64,000 nucleotides of DNA from Metarhizium brunneum (Eukaryota; Ascomycota; Sordariomycetes; Hypocreales; Clavicipitaceae). Under the pieces are notes generated by a model. That model was not told where the DNA came from. It made no database searches and saw nothing but the letters and a program-made list of their open reading frames with translations. Below, one piece after another: positions 33,296 through 42,949 of this stretch (positions are counted from its first letter, which is position 1; the number at the start of each line of letters is the position of its first letter). The DNA lies in assembly GCF_013426205.1 (NCBI RefSeq), contig NC_089422.1, positions 620,001 to 684,000 on the forward strand. The letters are read 5' to 3'. The position numbers and the translations under genes are program-made.

Positions 33296-34963
33296 ATGCC
33301 ACGGGACTCACAACCACCGCCCTCGCCCACCCTCGAACTCGCCTCCCTCTCACCCACGTCCTCCATCTCGCCCGACTCGCCGCTGCTCACGCCCACGTCG
33401 ACGGCGCCCCCGCCGCGCTGGGCGCTCCCATCGCGAACCCGACTCCAGCACCTCCTCGACGGCACGCGCACAGCGTCCAGAGCCATCCTCCTGCGCACCA
33501 GACGCCTCGCCCCCCTCCCACGGCGCCTCTCCTGGACATCCGGCGTCCTCTGCACGCTCCTCGCCTACACAATCGCGTGCCTGGCCCTCTCCATCCCGCC
33601 CTTCGCCTCCCGCCTCCCGGCCTACACGGGCCCCCACGCCGTCGGCGCCATCGACATGGAAGTGCCGCTCCCGCAGGCCCGCCTCATCGCCGACCCCGTC
33701 TTCAAGCACTCCCACACGCCGGCGTTCAAGCTCGAAACCGTCCTCCTGACACTCTACTACCCAGCCTCCCCCTCCGCCTCGTCCTCCTCCCCGCCGCTCC
33801 CCTGGATCCCGCGGCCCATCAGCCTCACGGCCCAGGGATACGCGCGCTTCGCCCGGGCCGACAACTTCCTCACCCGCCCGCTCTTCACATTCCTCCTCTG
33901 GCTCGCCGCCGGGTCCGTCACCATCCCCGCCGCCACCGACGTCCCCCTCCTCGCAGACGGCGGCGCCAAGCTCCCCGTCGTCGTCTTCTCCCACGGCATG
34001 GCCTCCTCCCGCACCGACTACACCCACTACCTCGGCTCCCTCGCGTCGCGCGGCGCCGTCGTCGCCGCCCTCGAGCACCGCGACGGCTCCTGCCCCGGCA
34101 CCCTCATCCGCCTCCCCGACCGCCCGCCCCTCCAACGCCCTCACTTCCGCGCCTCCGACCTCCTCGCCTCGCCCACCAACCGCACCCCCGTCGACACGCC
34201 CTCCATGAAGCGGCACCAACTCGCCTTCCGCGACGCCGAAATCTTCGAAACCATCCGCCTCCTGCGGCTCCTCGACGCCAACGCCTCCGTCCCAAGCACC
34301 CGCGACCCCCCAAAGTCCCTGGGCTCCTTCGCCTCGCGCCTCGACCTAGACACCCTCGTCACAGCAGGCCACTCGTACGGCGCCACAGCCGCCCTCCAGG
34401 CCCTCCGGCACGCGCCCTCCCCCTCCGACAAAGGGCCCAACCCGTCCGTGGCCGGCATCGCCCTCGACCCAGGCAAGGAGAGCGGGCCCCTCAACGCCGC
34501 GCTCAACGTGTCCCTGCTCGTCGTCCACTCCGACTCGTGGTCCCGCCAGCGCACCCTCTTCTTCGGCAGGCCGCACTTCGACACCGTCCGCGACCTGGTC
34601 GCCGACGTCCTCGAGAGGTCCGGGCGCGCAGCCTGGTTCCTGACGAGCCTCGGCACAAGCCACCCCAGCGTGTCGGATGCCCCCCTCATAGAGCCCCTCC
34701 TGCTGAGCTGGACGACGGGCGCGACGCTCAATGTGAGGGAGGCCTTGGGCGAGTACGTCCGCGTTTCGCACGACTTTATCCAGTCTCTGCGGACCGCCAA
34801 AGTGGACGGCATTCTGCAGGAAAAGGTTACGCACACCGAATACAACAAGTGGGTGAGCGATGAGAGAAAAGCCTCCTTTCCCAAGGACATGGCCCGCTTA
34901 TGGGAAATTCATGTCAGTCCGGCCTCGTCAAACGACCTGAAGGGCCCAGACGGACAGACCTGA
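33296..34963 (+). CDS. PAF acetylhydrolase-like lipase (group VII PLA2 family)
   Basis: Alpha/beta-hydrolase that removes short or oxidised acyl chains from phospholipids (family knowledge). Intronless, 555 aa, ATG 33296. Residues 1-75 are Ser/Pro/Arg-rich, followed by a hydrophobic stretch (VLCTLLAYTIACLALSIP) that may anchor it in a membrane. The hydrolase part has LPVVVFSHGMASSRTDY (oxyanion region), the nucleophile motif GHSYG with Ser 360, AGIALDPG (probable acid Asp) and GTSHPSVSDAPL with His 456, so the triad looks intact. The gene is unusually GC-rich, with C at most third positions, unlike its AT-rich upstream flank; long open frames on the other strand (33350-34219) and in another frame (33577-34863) are artefacts of that bias. 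Convergent with the next gene. Confidence 0.85.
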   Translation: MPRDSQPPPSPTLELASLSPTSSISPDSPLLTPTSTAPPPRWALPSRTRLQHLLDGTRTASRAILLRTRRLAPLPRRLSWTSGVLCTLLAYTIACLALSIPPFASRLPAYTGPHAVGAIDMEVPLPQARLIADPVFKHSHTPAFKLETVLLTLYYPASPSASSSSPPLPWIPRPISLTAQGYARFARADNFLTRPLFTFLLWLAAGSVTIPAATDVPLLADGGAKLPVVVFSHGMASSRTDYTHYLGSLASRGAVVAALEHRDGSCPGTLIRLPDRPPLQRPHFRASDLLASPTNRTPVDTPSMKRHQLAFRDAEIFETIRLLRLLDANASVPSTRDPPKSLGSFASRLDLDTLVTAGHSYGATAALQALRHAPSPSDKGPNPSVAGIALDPGKESGPLNAALNVSLLVVHSDSWSRQRTLFFGRPHFDTVRDLVADVLERSGRAAWFLTSLGTSHPSVSDAPLIEPLLLSWTTGATLNVREALGEYVRVSHDFIQSLRTAKVDGILQEKVTHTEYNKWVSDERKASFPKDMARLWEIHVSPASSNDLKGPDGQT

Positions 34964-35102
34964 GACCTTGTTCCTTCACATACGCCTCACCGCACTCTTC
35001 GGCACAGTTCAAAACCACGGGTCAAACATCACTGTTCCATTCACCTTGATAGCTATCCTGGCCGACAAGTAATATATATACAAACAAACAAACAACAGAC
35101 CC

Positions 35103-38100
35103 TCACAGAAATGCCGTCGAAAAGTTTTCGCTCCCATTCCTCGACATGGTCCCATGAATCGCCTTTCGACGACTGCTCAAAAACAAATCAACCATTCGCC
35201 TGCTTCCTCTGATCTGGGCGTCCCACTCTGACTTGGTTGTTTCCGACAGGCCATTCGATACGGGCATCGACCCTTCCGGTGTGCGTGGGGATGTCGAGGC
35301 ACCAGTGCCCAACTTTCCCGGTGAACTCCCTTTACCACTAGCTGCTCGCTGAGGTATAGCGGAAAGCCCTGGCGTAGTTTTGGACATGATGGGTGGTCCA
35401 GTTCTAGAGTTTTCCTGATCACATTGCTTCCAGGGTAGCCCATCATGGGGTTGCGGTGCCGTCGTAGGGACCGTGTTCAGAGACCTCATTCTCAACAGGC
35501 CCGGCCGACAGTCGTTGAAATTTGGAGTAGTACCTTTGTCTACTTTAGTCAAGGAGGTAGTCGAGCAAGGGGTATGTCGGAGCGGGCTGGATGGAATGCT
35601 TGGCGACGCAGAATGTACCCTGTCCCTCTTGTTGGGTCCGGCTGTTCCCTCTGTAGACTTGAGAGGGCTTCCAGTCTGAGCCGGTGGCGATGGACGGATT
35701 CCAAGGGCATGTAAGCTGGCAACGCAGCCGGGAAGCTCCTCTCCTGTACCTGTCACCGCCGTCTTGGGGGTTTCACCTGGTGATTCGATCTCGGCACTCT
35801 CTCTTACGTGCCCGGCATGCAGCACGGCACCGCTTGGCTGCTCCGCACATTGGGTATGAGCGGTATGCGGCTTTTCCAGCTTGGAGATGTTGGCGCTGAG
35901 CCCGGCCTTCCATTCTACTGAACTTGCTGCCGAAGCATCATGGCCGCGTACTGGTGTTTCCATGTTGGCAGAAGACTCAACTGGCACGGCTACATCCCCC
36001 GCCACAGCGTTGAGAACGTCGGGAAGAGGAGGCGATGCAAGTCCATCTGGTCGGACGGTTGTTAATTCCTCGGTCGTAAAGGAATAAAAGCTCTCGGCAT
36101 AGGTTAGGCGCGCATCCCTCTCTGATCCCACAGTGCTTGGGCGTCGACTAGGTAGACTTAATGCAGACAGCGTACTCAAATACCTGGTATCCAAAGCGTG
36201 AGTGTGGTCTGATTCTTGGTAATCTCTCATACTTCGTTGAATGGCCCGACGGTAAGGACTCGTCGTGCGGAAAAGGTGATTGTCTGAACTTGGAGAAAAC
36301 GTCGAGTTTCTGTCGGCACGGATGGACGACTGTTTCGTCGCCGACTCTGGTAGAGGGATCTTGGCTGGTGAAAGCCCCTTTCCATCACCCGCAGAGGCAT
36401 TCGGATAAGCCTTGTACGCCGTCTTCCTCGACATGGAGGAAATCACTTCTTTAGTATCCTCGAATACGTCATCATCGCTTGTCCCGATGCATCGAATAAT
36501 CGGCGGAGACCATGGCTGTGCGTTTCCTTGATCACCAGAGCCATGTCCGAGAGGCACCGACTCGGCCGGCGACTGTTTTGACGATTCGTGGTTCTGCACT
36601 TCGTCTGGATTACTGGGAGTATTTGTGAGCTTCTTCATGAGTGCTGAATACACTCGCTGGCTATTTATTGTCATTCCTGGAATAGTAGGATTCGCCAATG
36701 GAATGCGAGAGGAGGATGGGATATGCATGCCATTTTCCTTGATGACAGACAGACGCTGGTACTCGTGCTCCTCGTTTACGCCGAAGCTGATAACAGTATT
36801 TGCTGACGAGTTTGTCCAACTAGTCACACGGGACTTGTCGTCAGTAGGCATGTTCTCCTCGTGCGAGATGCTCTCCAAGCTTCCCTGACGTGACCGCATC
36901 TGCTGGTACGACGGCACCGCATGAAGCGAAGGGACATGCGAAGTCACTCTTGACATGGAAGCTTCTTCAATCGGCGGGGTGTCAGTTCGGTGGTGGAAGC
37001 TGTCGCTATCAGTGTCTTGGGATGCATCGACTGCAATGTCGTTTCCGCTAGTGTCCGTACTCTTTGACCGACCGAACAGTCTGCTCAGTTTATTTCGAAC
37101 CGTTTTCGACACTCGCCTAGCCGTGAACCGTATCCCAGTATGCTTCGCAGGAGGAATGCCATTTCCCAAGAAGGCTGGGGAAAGCGCGGCGCTGTTGTCA
37201 CTGCTGTTGCGCAGTGACCTGGATAATCCTGTTGAGCTCTCTTGCTGTCGATGCTTGGACCGAAAGAACATTGAGGAATGAGACTTGAGATGACGAAAAG
37301 ACCCCTTCGAGTGCATCACCTTTTCTGGCAAAGAGTATCCGTTATGTTTATTCTCAGCTCCTTCTACCAATGGCTTTATAGTCTGGAATTCAAGATAGCT
37401 CATAGACTTTGGTGCGCGCAGACTTCGCCTGATGGAGTACCGCTTTGTCTGATTCTGCCTGTCCTGGAACTGTATGGTTGAAGGTGTTGTTGGCAGTGGC
37501 TTTAGGCCGTCAGCCCCAATGTCATCGTTGTCATATCCTGATACTGAACCCATGGACTGGCTATACATGGACTTGGATTTTCGAAGCGATCGCACAAACG
37601 GCGGCATGGGAGTGATATTGGCAGGCTCCGTGAGGAAATAACCACTTGTGTGGATGACAGAAGAGTTGCTGCTCCGAGGCTTATAGTTCGTTTCTATGGA
37701 TTGCGTATAGTTTGATCTCGCGGGCGAAAGACGGCCATTATCTCGCCTTCCTGTAGTACAAGTTGGCCCTTTTGATGGATTGGAGCGCACCACTGGCTTC
37801 GCTCGAGCAGCCAGTTGTCGCCGAGGCATGGCATTAGGGCCCGTGAACCTTACGCTCTGTTTCCTCTTCGGAATGCCGTTTGGCGGACCTTCTAGTCGAC
37901 CGTTGACGGTATTGCTCCGTCGAAGAAGAAGATCATGTGAACCTTGGCTTGGCCATTCCCCCGGTGTATCCTGTCTGTGGTAGCCATGAGCGCGATAGTA
38001 AGACAAATTGGCTGCAATATGGGCATCTCGTTCTGCAGATGCTGCATCGATATTAACTACAAAATCAGCTCTTCTTCTGGCAATAGAGCTGGTGGATTTG

Positions 38101-38153
38101 CTTCTGCCAAGGGGATGCCGGTGAGTGCTTCGGGAGCTTTTGCGTCGCAACAT
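35103..38153 (-). CDS. large Ser-rich basic protein, function unknown
   Basis: Single-exon gene of 1016 aa; start at ATG 38153 (MLRRKSSRS...; an upstream in-frame TTG at 38183 is rejected). No catalytic domain or membrane helix is recognisable. The N-terminus is Arg/Ser-rich with possible phosphorylation and nuclear-localisation clusters (RRKSSRSTHRHPLGRSKS), followed by a better-ordered block, RRADFVVNIDAASAERDAHIAANL. Most of the rest is Ser/Pro/Thr-rich and disordered, with repeated basic Ser motifs (RSKSTDTSG, RSLRKSKSMYSQ). The last 60 residues (SGSRRMVDLFLSSRRKAIHG) are again compact and basic. Conserved ends on a disordered body suggest a scaffold or kinase target; this is inference. 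Tail to tail with the PAF-acetylhydrolase-like gene (139 bases apart). Confidence 0.7.
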   Translation of the reverse strand: MLRRKSSRSTHRHPLGRSKSTSSIARRRADFVVNIDAASAERDAHIAANLSYYRAHGYHRQDTPGEWPSQGSHDLLLRRSNTVNGRLEGPPNGIPKRKQSVRFTGPNAMPRRQLAARAKPVVRSNPSKGPTCTTGRRDNGRLSPARSNYTQSIETNYKPRSSNSSVIHTSGYFLTEPANITPMPPFVRSLRKSKSMYSQSMGSVSGYDNDDIGADGLKPLPTTPSTIQFQDRQNQTKRYSIRRSLRAPKSMSYLEFQTIKPLVEGAENKHNGYSLPEKVMHSKGSFRHLKSHSSMFFRSKHRQQESSTGLSRSLRNSSDNSAALSPAFLGNGIPPAKHTGIRFTARRVSKTVRNKLSRLFGRSKSTDTSGNDIAVDASQDTDSDSFHHRTDTPPIEEASMSRVTSHVPSLHAVPSYQQMRSRQGSLESISHEENMPTDDKSRVTSWTNSSANTVISFGVNEEHEYQRLSVIKENGMHIPSSSRIPLANPTIPGMTINSQRVYSALMKKLTNTPSNPDEVQNHESSKQSPAESVPLGHGSGDQGNAQPWSPPIIRCIGTSDDDVFEDTKEVISSMSRKTAYKAYPNASAGDGKGLSPAKIPLPESATKQSSIRADRNSTFSPSSDNHLFRTTSPYRRAIQRSMRDYQESDHTHALDTRYLSTLSALSLPSRRPSTVGSERDARLTYAESFYSFTTEELTTVRPDGLASPPLPDVLNAVAGDVAVPVESSANMETPVRGHDASAASSVEWKAGLSANISKLEKPHTAHTQCAEQPSGAVLHAGHVRESAEIESPGETPKTAVTGTGEELPGCVASLHALGIRPSPPAQTGSPLKSTEGTAGPNKRDRVHSASPSIPSSPLRHTPCSTTSLTKVDKGTTPNFNDCRPGLLRMRSLNTVPTTAPQPHDGLPWKQCDQENSRTGPPIMSKTTPGLSAIPQRAASGKGSSPGKLGTGASTSPRTPEGSMPVSNGLSETTKSEWDAQIRGSRRMVDLFLSSRRKAIHGTMSRNGSENFSTAFL

Positions 38154-38917
38154 CTTCAACTCTGGCAGGAAGTCAGCGTTCAAATAATGTGTTCAATGTA
38201 TAGTAGTCCACCGGGAATGATATTGTGCGGAGTCGGGGGAGAAAAAATCTAGCGGGTAACCGTAATGTAGACTTGAAAAGGTATCGAAGCATCATAAGTC
38301 AAGTGAAGCTGTTGATTCGTGTTGATACGGAGACAAGCCAAGACCGGGATACTGGTTGCTTGGCAGCACCTGTGTGTGTTCTTTGAACCGGCGAGGAAGC
38401 TATGAAGTATCACTGTGAAGGACGCACGGAAGCAACTAGGGCGACTCGCCCAAACAACAAATGCGGGCATTCGAGATAAAAAGAAGCGGCCATCAGGTGA
38501 ATCAGGCACGACTCCTTCCACAAGACAGACAACTTTTCCCTACCGAGCGATCCCGGCTGACCACACGGGACGTTGATTCGCCCCTCTTGGGCCAAGCGTC
38601 AGATTATGTAGTCATCAGAACCAGGTGCATTCATGAATCACGAATCACTAAGAAACCAGGCTTTGCGTATGCGGGAAGGAAATATATTGATGCCAAGGTG
38701 AGCGATTGTTTACATACAAAGTCCTGCCGTCTGACGATTGTATAGCAGATTGGAAACATAAAACACAGACACAATGAAATAATATCATCCAACACTCTAC
38801 GCCTCAATACACATCGCGTTACCCAAAATAAGGACAAACCCGATCCCTATGCTGCATATCATGTGTAATCCCTGCCAATAATAATAATAAAACCCAGTCA
38901 AAGTGGAAGTCTAGCTC
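38154..38917. promoter_or_regulatory. intergenic between protease end and unknown gene start
   Basis: About 760 bases holding the promoter of the Ser-rich gene and the 3' end of the subtilase gene. An ATA/AAT-rich patch around 38880 lies next to the protease stop. Confidence 0.4.
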
Positions 38918-40630
38918 TTACACGGAGATCTCGGAGATGAAGTGCTCAATCTCCTTATCAACGACGTCGTGGATCTTTTCGACAAACTTCTCCGTTTTGT
39001 CGCCCAAGTCCTTGACGCCCTGTGAGACCTTGTGGGAAAGAACCTTCATCTCTTCCTTGACAGCGTTCCCAACCGGCTTCGGCTCAGAAGTCCTGGGCCT
39101 GCCAATATAGCCACCGGCAGCAACAATCTTGGAGTAGTTGCTGCAACCGCCACCATTCCAGGCCAGCTTGTTGGGGGTGTCATTGGGAATGTCAGTCAGG
39201 ACACCCTGAGTGGAGATATCAATGAGAGTCTCCTTGAGCTGCTTAGGGGTGATTGAGGCGACAGAGAATTCAGAGTCACCAGCCGGCTGGAGAGAGAGAT
39301 AGTAGGCGAGGAGGCCGCAGATGTGGGGAGAGGCCATGGAGGTGCCCGAGATGGTGTTGACAGCAGTCCGGGAGCCAATCCAGGTGGACAGGATGTTGAG
39401 ACCAGGGGCAAAGATGTCAGTGCACTTGCCATAGTTGGAGAAGTAGGCACGGCTGTCATCGAAAGCAGAGGCACCGACAGTGACGGGAAGCTCTGCGGCG
39501 GCAGGGGAATAGTTACAGGCATCGGCGTTATCGTTACCGGCAGCGACGGCAAAGTGAATACCAGCCTTGACGGCAGCATTCACTGCAGCGTCTAGAGCCT
39601 GTGTCTTACCACCACCGAGGGACATGTTGGCGACGGAACCCTTGAATCCCTTTCGCTTACCGTCTTTGGCAAGCAAGACCTGTTCAACATGTCTGGTGGC
39701 AGCGAACTCAACACCCTTGACGACATCGGCCATGGTGCCAGAGCCGTTGGAGCGGAGAACCTTGACGGCATAGACGTTTGCCTTCTTGGCAACACCGTAC
39801 TTCTTGCCGGCAATGGTTCCAGAGCAGTGAGTACCATGGCCGTTGCCATCCTCATCGGCATCTCCAGCGGGAATGGTCTTACCCCATTTGGCACGACCCT
39901 CAAAGTCCACATGATCAGTGTTGGTACCAGTATCAATAACGTAAGCATCGACGCCCTCGCCGCCGTCGGCAGCATACAAGTACTTGTTGTAGGTGCCAAA
40001 GGAAAGACCCTTGCGATGGGAGACACGAGCAAGGCCCCACGGGGCCTGCTTCTCGGTCTCGGGAGTGCAAGTCTCCTGCACAGACTCGTCGGGGGTGACA
40101 GGGCGCAAAATGCGGGCAATGGTATCCTTCTCAATGAACTCGACCTATTCAGCGGGGTTAGATCAGCAATGATTGGATGGCCGAGAAGACGTCGGCCGAG
40201 AAGACGTCATGTGCATCATGGAGTCTCTGCTCATGGAAATGGATGCCAGACTTACGTCGCCATGATTTCGGACCTTCTCGATGACGGACTCATGGAAGTG
40301 ACCGGAATAGCCCTTGAAGCCGCTGGCAATGTTGTACGTGTGCTTCAAGCCGGCGAAAGCCTCCACTGGTGAGGATCCCAGACTTCGCTTGCGAAGTTCC
40401 AAACGCTCCTCCTCGCCATCCTTGTGGATGCTTTGAATCCAGCTATGGTGGTCGTTGACCGCGGCTTCGTTGACGTGGTCCTTGAACTTGATGATGTAGG
40501 AGTCAGGAACGACTTCAGCGTCGACATGGGTGAGAATCGGAGCTGATTCCTTGTGTATGGTCTCAATGCTGAATCCCGCCTGGGCGACACCCACCACGGA
40601 GAGTGCGACCGCGGCAACGAAAGTGTGCAT
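38918..40630 (-). CDS. subtilisin-like serine protease with I9 propeptide (proteinase B/Alp2 type)
   Basis: Secretory-route endopeptidase of MEROPS family S8. Two exons: 40630-40256 and 40144-38918 (533 aa); the 111-nt intron (GTAAGT, CTAAC, AATAG) joins NHGD/VEFIEKD in frame. Signal peptide MHTFVAAVALSVVGVAQA, then an inhibitor I9 prodomain (DSYIIKFKDHV) up to about residue 140. The catalytic triad is Asp196 (VIDTG), His228 (GHGTH) and Ser394 (GTSMASPH), with Asn in AAGNDN for the oxyanion hole. A lysine/glutamate-rich amphipathic tail (GNAVKEEMKVLSHKVSQGV... EHFISEISV) follows the domain, as in vacuolar/cell-wall Alp2-PrB enzymes and unlike secreted Pr1A-type proteases, so a vacuolar role is more likely than cuticle degradation. 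Assignment within the S8 family is inference. Confidence 0.93.
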
Positions 40631-42900
40631 GATGAGTATGGTGGTACTGATGAAGTTGTTGAAGTGATGCTGATTGTCTTGGTAGGAGCGAGAATCGGGC
40701 AAGCTACGCAAACGCCGAGCGTTGGTCTACCTGCGACGCGAACGCAAAACGAGGTGCAAAGACAGCGTGAAATGCAATAGAATCAGATTCGGTCCCAAGC
40801 CGCTGAGAGGAGTCAGGCAGTTGGGGTGGGATGGTAGATGAAGATGGAAGATGGAAACGAAAGAAGAAGAGGGAGAGAGTCGGAGGAAGATGAAGCACGG
40901 TTTGGGGAGGTACAGTAGATAAGGTAAGCTCGGCAAGCGAGGTGACACTGACGTTGGCATTGACTCAGGTCACAGTGACCACCACTGACCAGACAGCAAG
41001 TGAACCGGAGCGCATCAGGGTCTGGTATCAAAGTGACGGCATCCATTACTGGACCTGGGGGGAAGAAGGCGAGGGCGTGGGCAAATTGGCTCAAGGGGGA
41101 CTAGCGCGGGGATGGCAACCTCAGCGCCGGGGCACGCGGCCTCTGCGGTGGAGCCTGGGCTGGCAAATCTTGACGCCATTGGGACAGCCACTGGCGCAGT
41201 CATTGCGCCAGCAAGATGCAGGGCCAGATAGCAGCATGTACACAGGTACATGCATCAAGTACACAGCATACGCAGGCCAGGCGCAGCAGGTACACACCAC
41301 ACCCGCGGTTTCGGAGGAGGCACTGGAGCAAGTGGTTCCCGCGGCGATACGAGCGATAGCGACAGGCTGGTCGGATATGGCGAGAACGGACGCCTCTCTT
41401 GCGTGCATTCCCATTCTGGACGCGATGCACGGCCCGAGCTATGTCTGGTCCTCAACTTTTGCCATTTGCTTCATCGTGCCTGAACCTACATGACGCCTTC
41501 AAAGTGTATTTGCTACGGACGGGCAGGCAAGCTCGGAACAATAAGAGGCACCAAGCGTCACACTTGGGAGGGTGCCTGCAGCCTCAGGCCACACACGTGA
41601 CCTGGATGCTTATTGGGCTTGGTAGGACGGGGCCCTCCGCCGGTACTGTGTACATACATATGTACGCTGATAGTGCTCCGTCTGGTGCTCGACGACGACG
41701 ACGTCAGGCGGGTGGATGCCTTGGCCAGCACCCGACCTCGGATAGTTGCCAGTCGCCCGTCTACTCGTGAACGCTCAAGTGCTGCCCTGGACCCTCAGAG
41801 TCCCTCTGATCAATGTTCTGCGGCGACATGGAACCGGCACTGTCTCGGATGACCGAGTACCCAATCAGTGACCAGCGCCAGGCTGGCCAGCCAACCAGCC
41901 AACCAGCCAAGCCTGAGCAACCCAGGACTGGCAGTCACCTGGTGCCTGGCATGAGACAGTCACGCGTTTCTCCGTGCTTCGTTACTCCGTCTCCAACCAC
42001 GGAGCTTTGCCTCCAACGCTCCGAGTTCACCTGGCATACTCCGTAGTACTCCGTACAATACTAGCAGCTTTGATACTTGGTACCCAGCATTGAGTCGTAC
42101 AAGAACATTGATATCCATAAACAATAATAATCAGGCCAACAGCCACCGCCACTCCTCCGGTCGGCGCCAACGTCCCTGCATCCGTCTGGTCAAAAATGCG
42201 GGGAAATGGGTCCCCTGATTCGTGCCACTTCAGCGCTCGTCCTTTTTTCATCTTCTCCCTGACATCAAGGTCTGTGAACAACGGAACGGCGGCGATGGCG
42301 ATGCAACGTCTTCCACACGCACCTAAAGGCTTTGATGTGCCTGCGCTGCGCTGCGCTTCTGCTACTTTTGGCTCATAGCGAGTCCTGCTGATCGCCATCT
42401 GATCGCCACGGATCCACCATCGGGCAGTCCTTTGGCACGTGCCTTTCCGGTGATATGAATCAGTGTCTTAGCAAATCGTGGATTCTGCCGGTCTTCTCTA
42501 CAGAGTCAGTCAACTGTGAAAAACTTGCTCATATGGTGTCGGGGTTGTTCATACGCCCGCCGTTCACTGGTTGGGTGGAAAGGCAGATGCTGCTCCAAAT
42601 TGCCATACAGAACACGTCAAGTATGAAGGATCCCAAAAGATACCAGTTCCAGCATTGACCATGCCAGATTCGCTATACAACTTGTTGGAAAATAATAGAA
42701 AATTATAGAAAATTATAGGCTGTTATCAGGAATCGTCATCGTCATCACCATCACCTTATTCGTAATGCATTATTTCCAGATTTAGCATTGTGGCTTGTGA
42801 AGAATTGCCACAACTTGCGCTTGGAGTTTGTGAACGGAGTTTCACTTCCTCTCCCTCGGCAAGACTTTCGCAGCGACCAGTGACGCTAAATCCGGAAAGT
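40631..42900. other. intergenic: protease promoter and gene-poor DNA
   Basis: The first 250 bases upstream of the protease are pyrimidine-rich on the minus strand, as in fungal promoters. The rest holds only chance frames. Two adjacent copies of TACTCCGTA lie at 42037 and 42047. 42665-42725 is AT-rich with a short ATTATAGAAA tandem. Confidence 0.45.
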
Positions 42901-42949
42901 CTGGTGACAAGATGACTGCTACCGAAATCAATGCCCATATTCACAAGGT

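Noticed and set aside
33350..34219. 289-codon open frame on the minus strand
   Set aside because: Lies over the GC-rich PAF-acetylhydrolase-like gene; Gly/Glu/Arg-rich composition is the antisense reflection of C-ending codons.
33577..34863. 428-codon open frame on the plus strand
   Set aside because: Pro/Arg/His-rich shift frame of the same GC-rich gene; no domain.
38154..38183. Upstream start for the Ser-rich gene
   Set aside because: Position 38183 is TTG; ATG 38153 is the first in frame.
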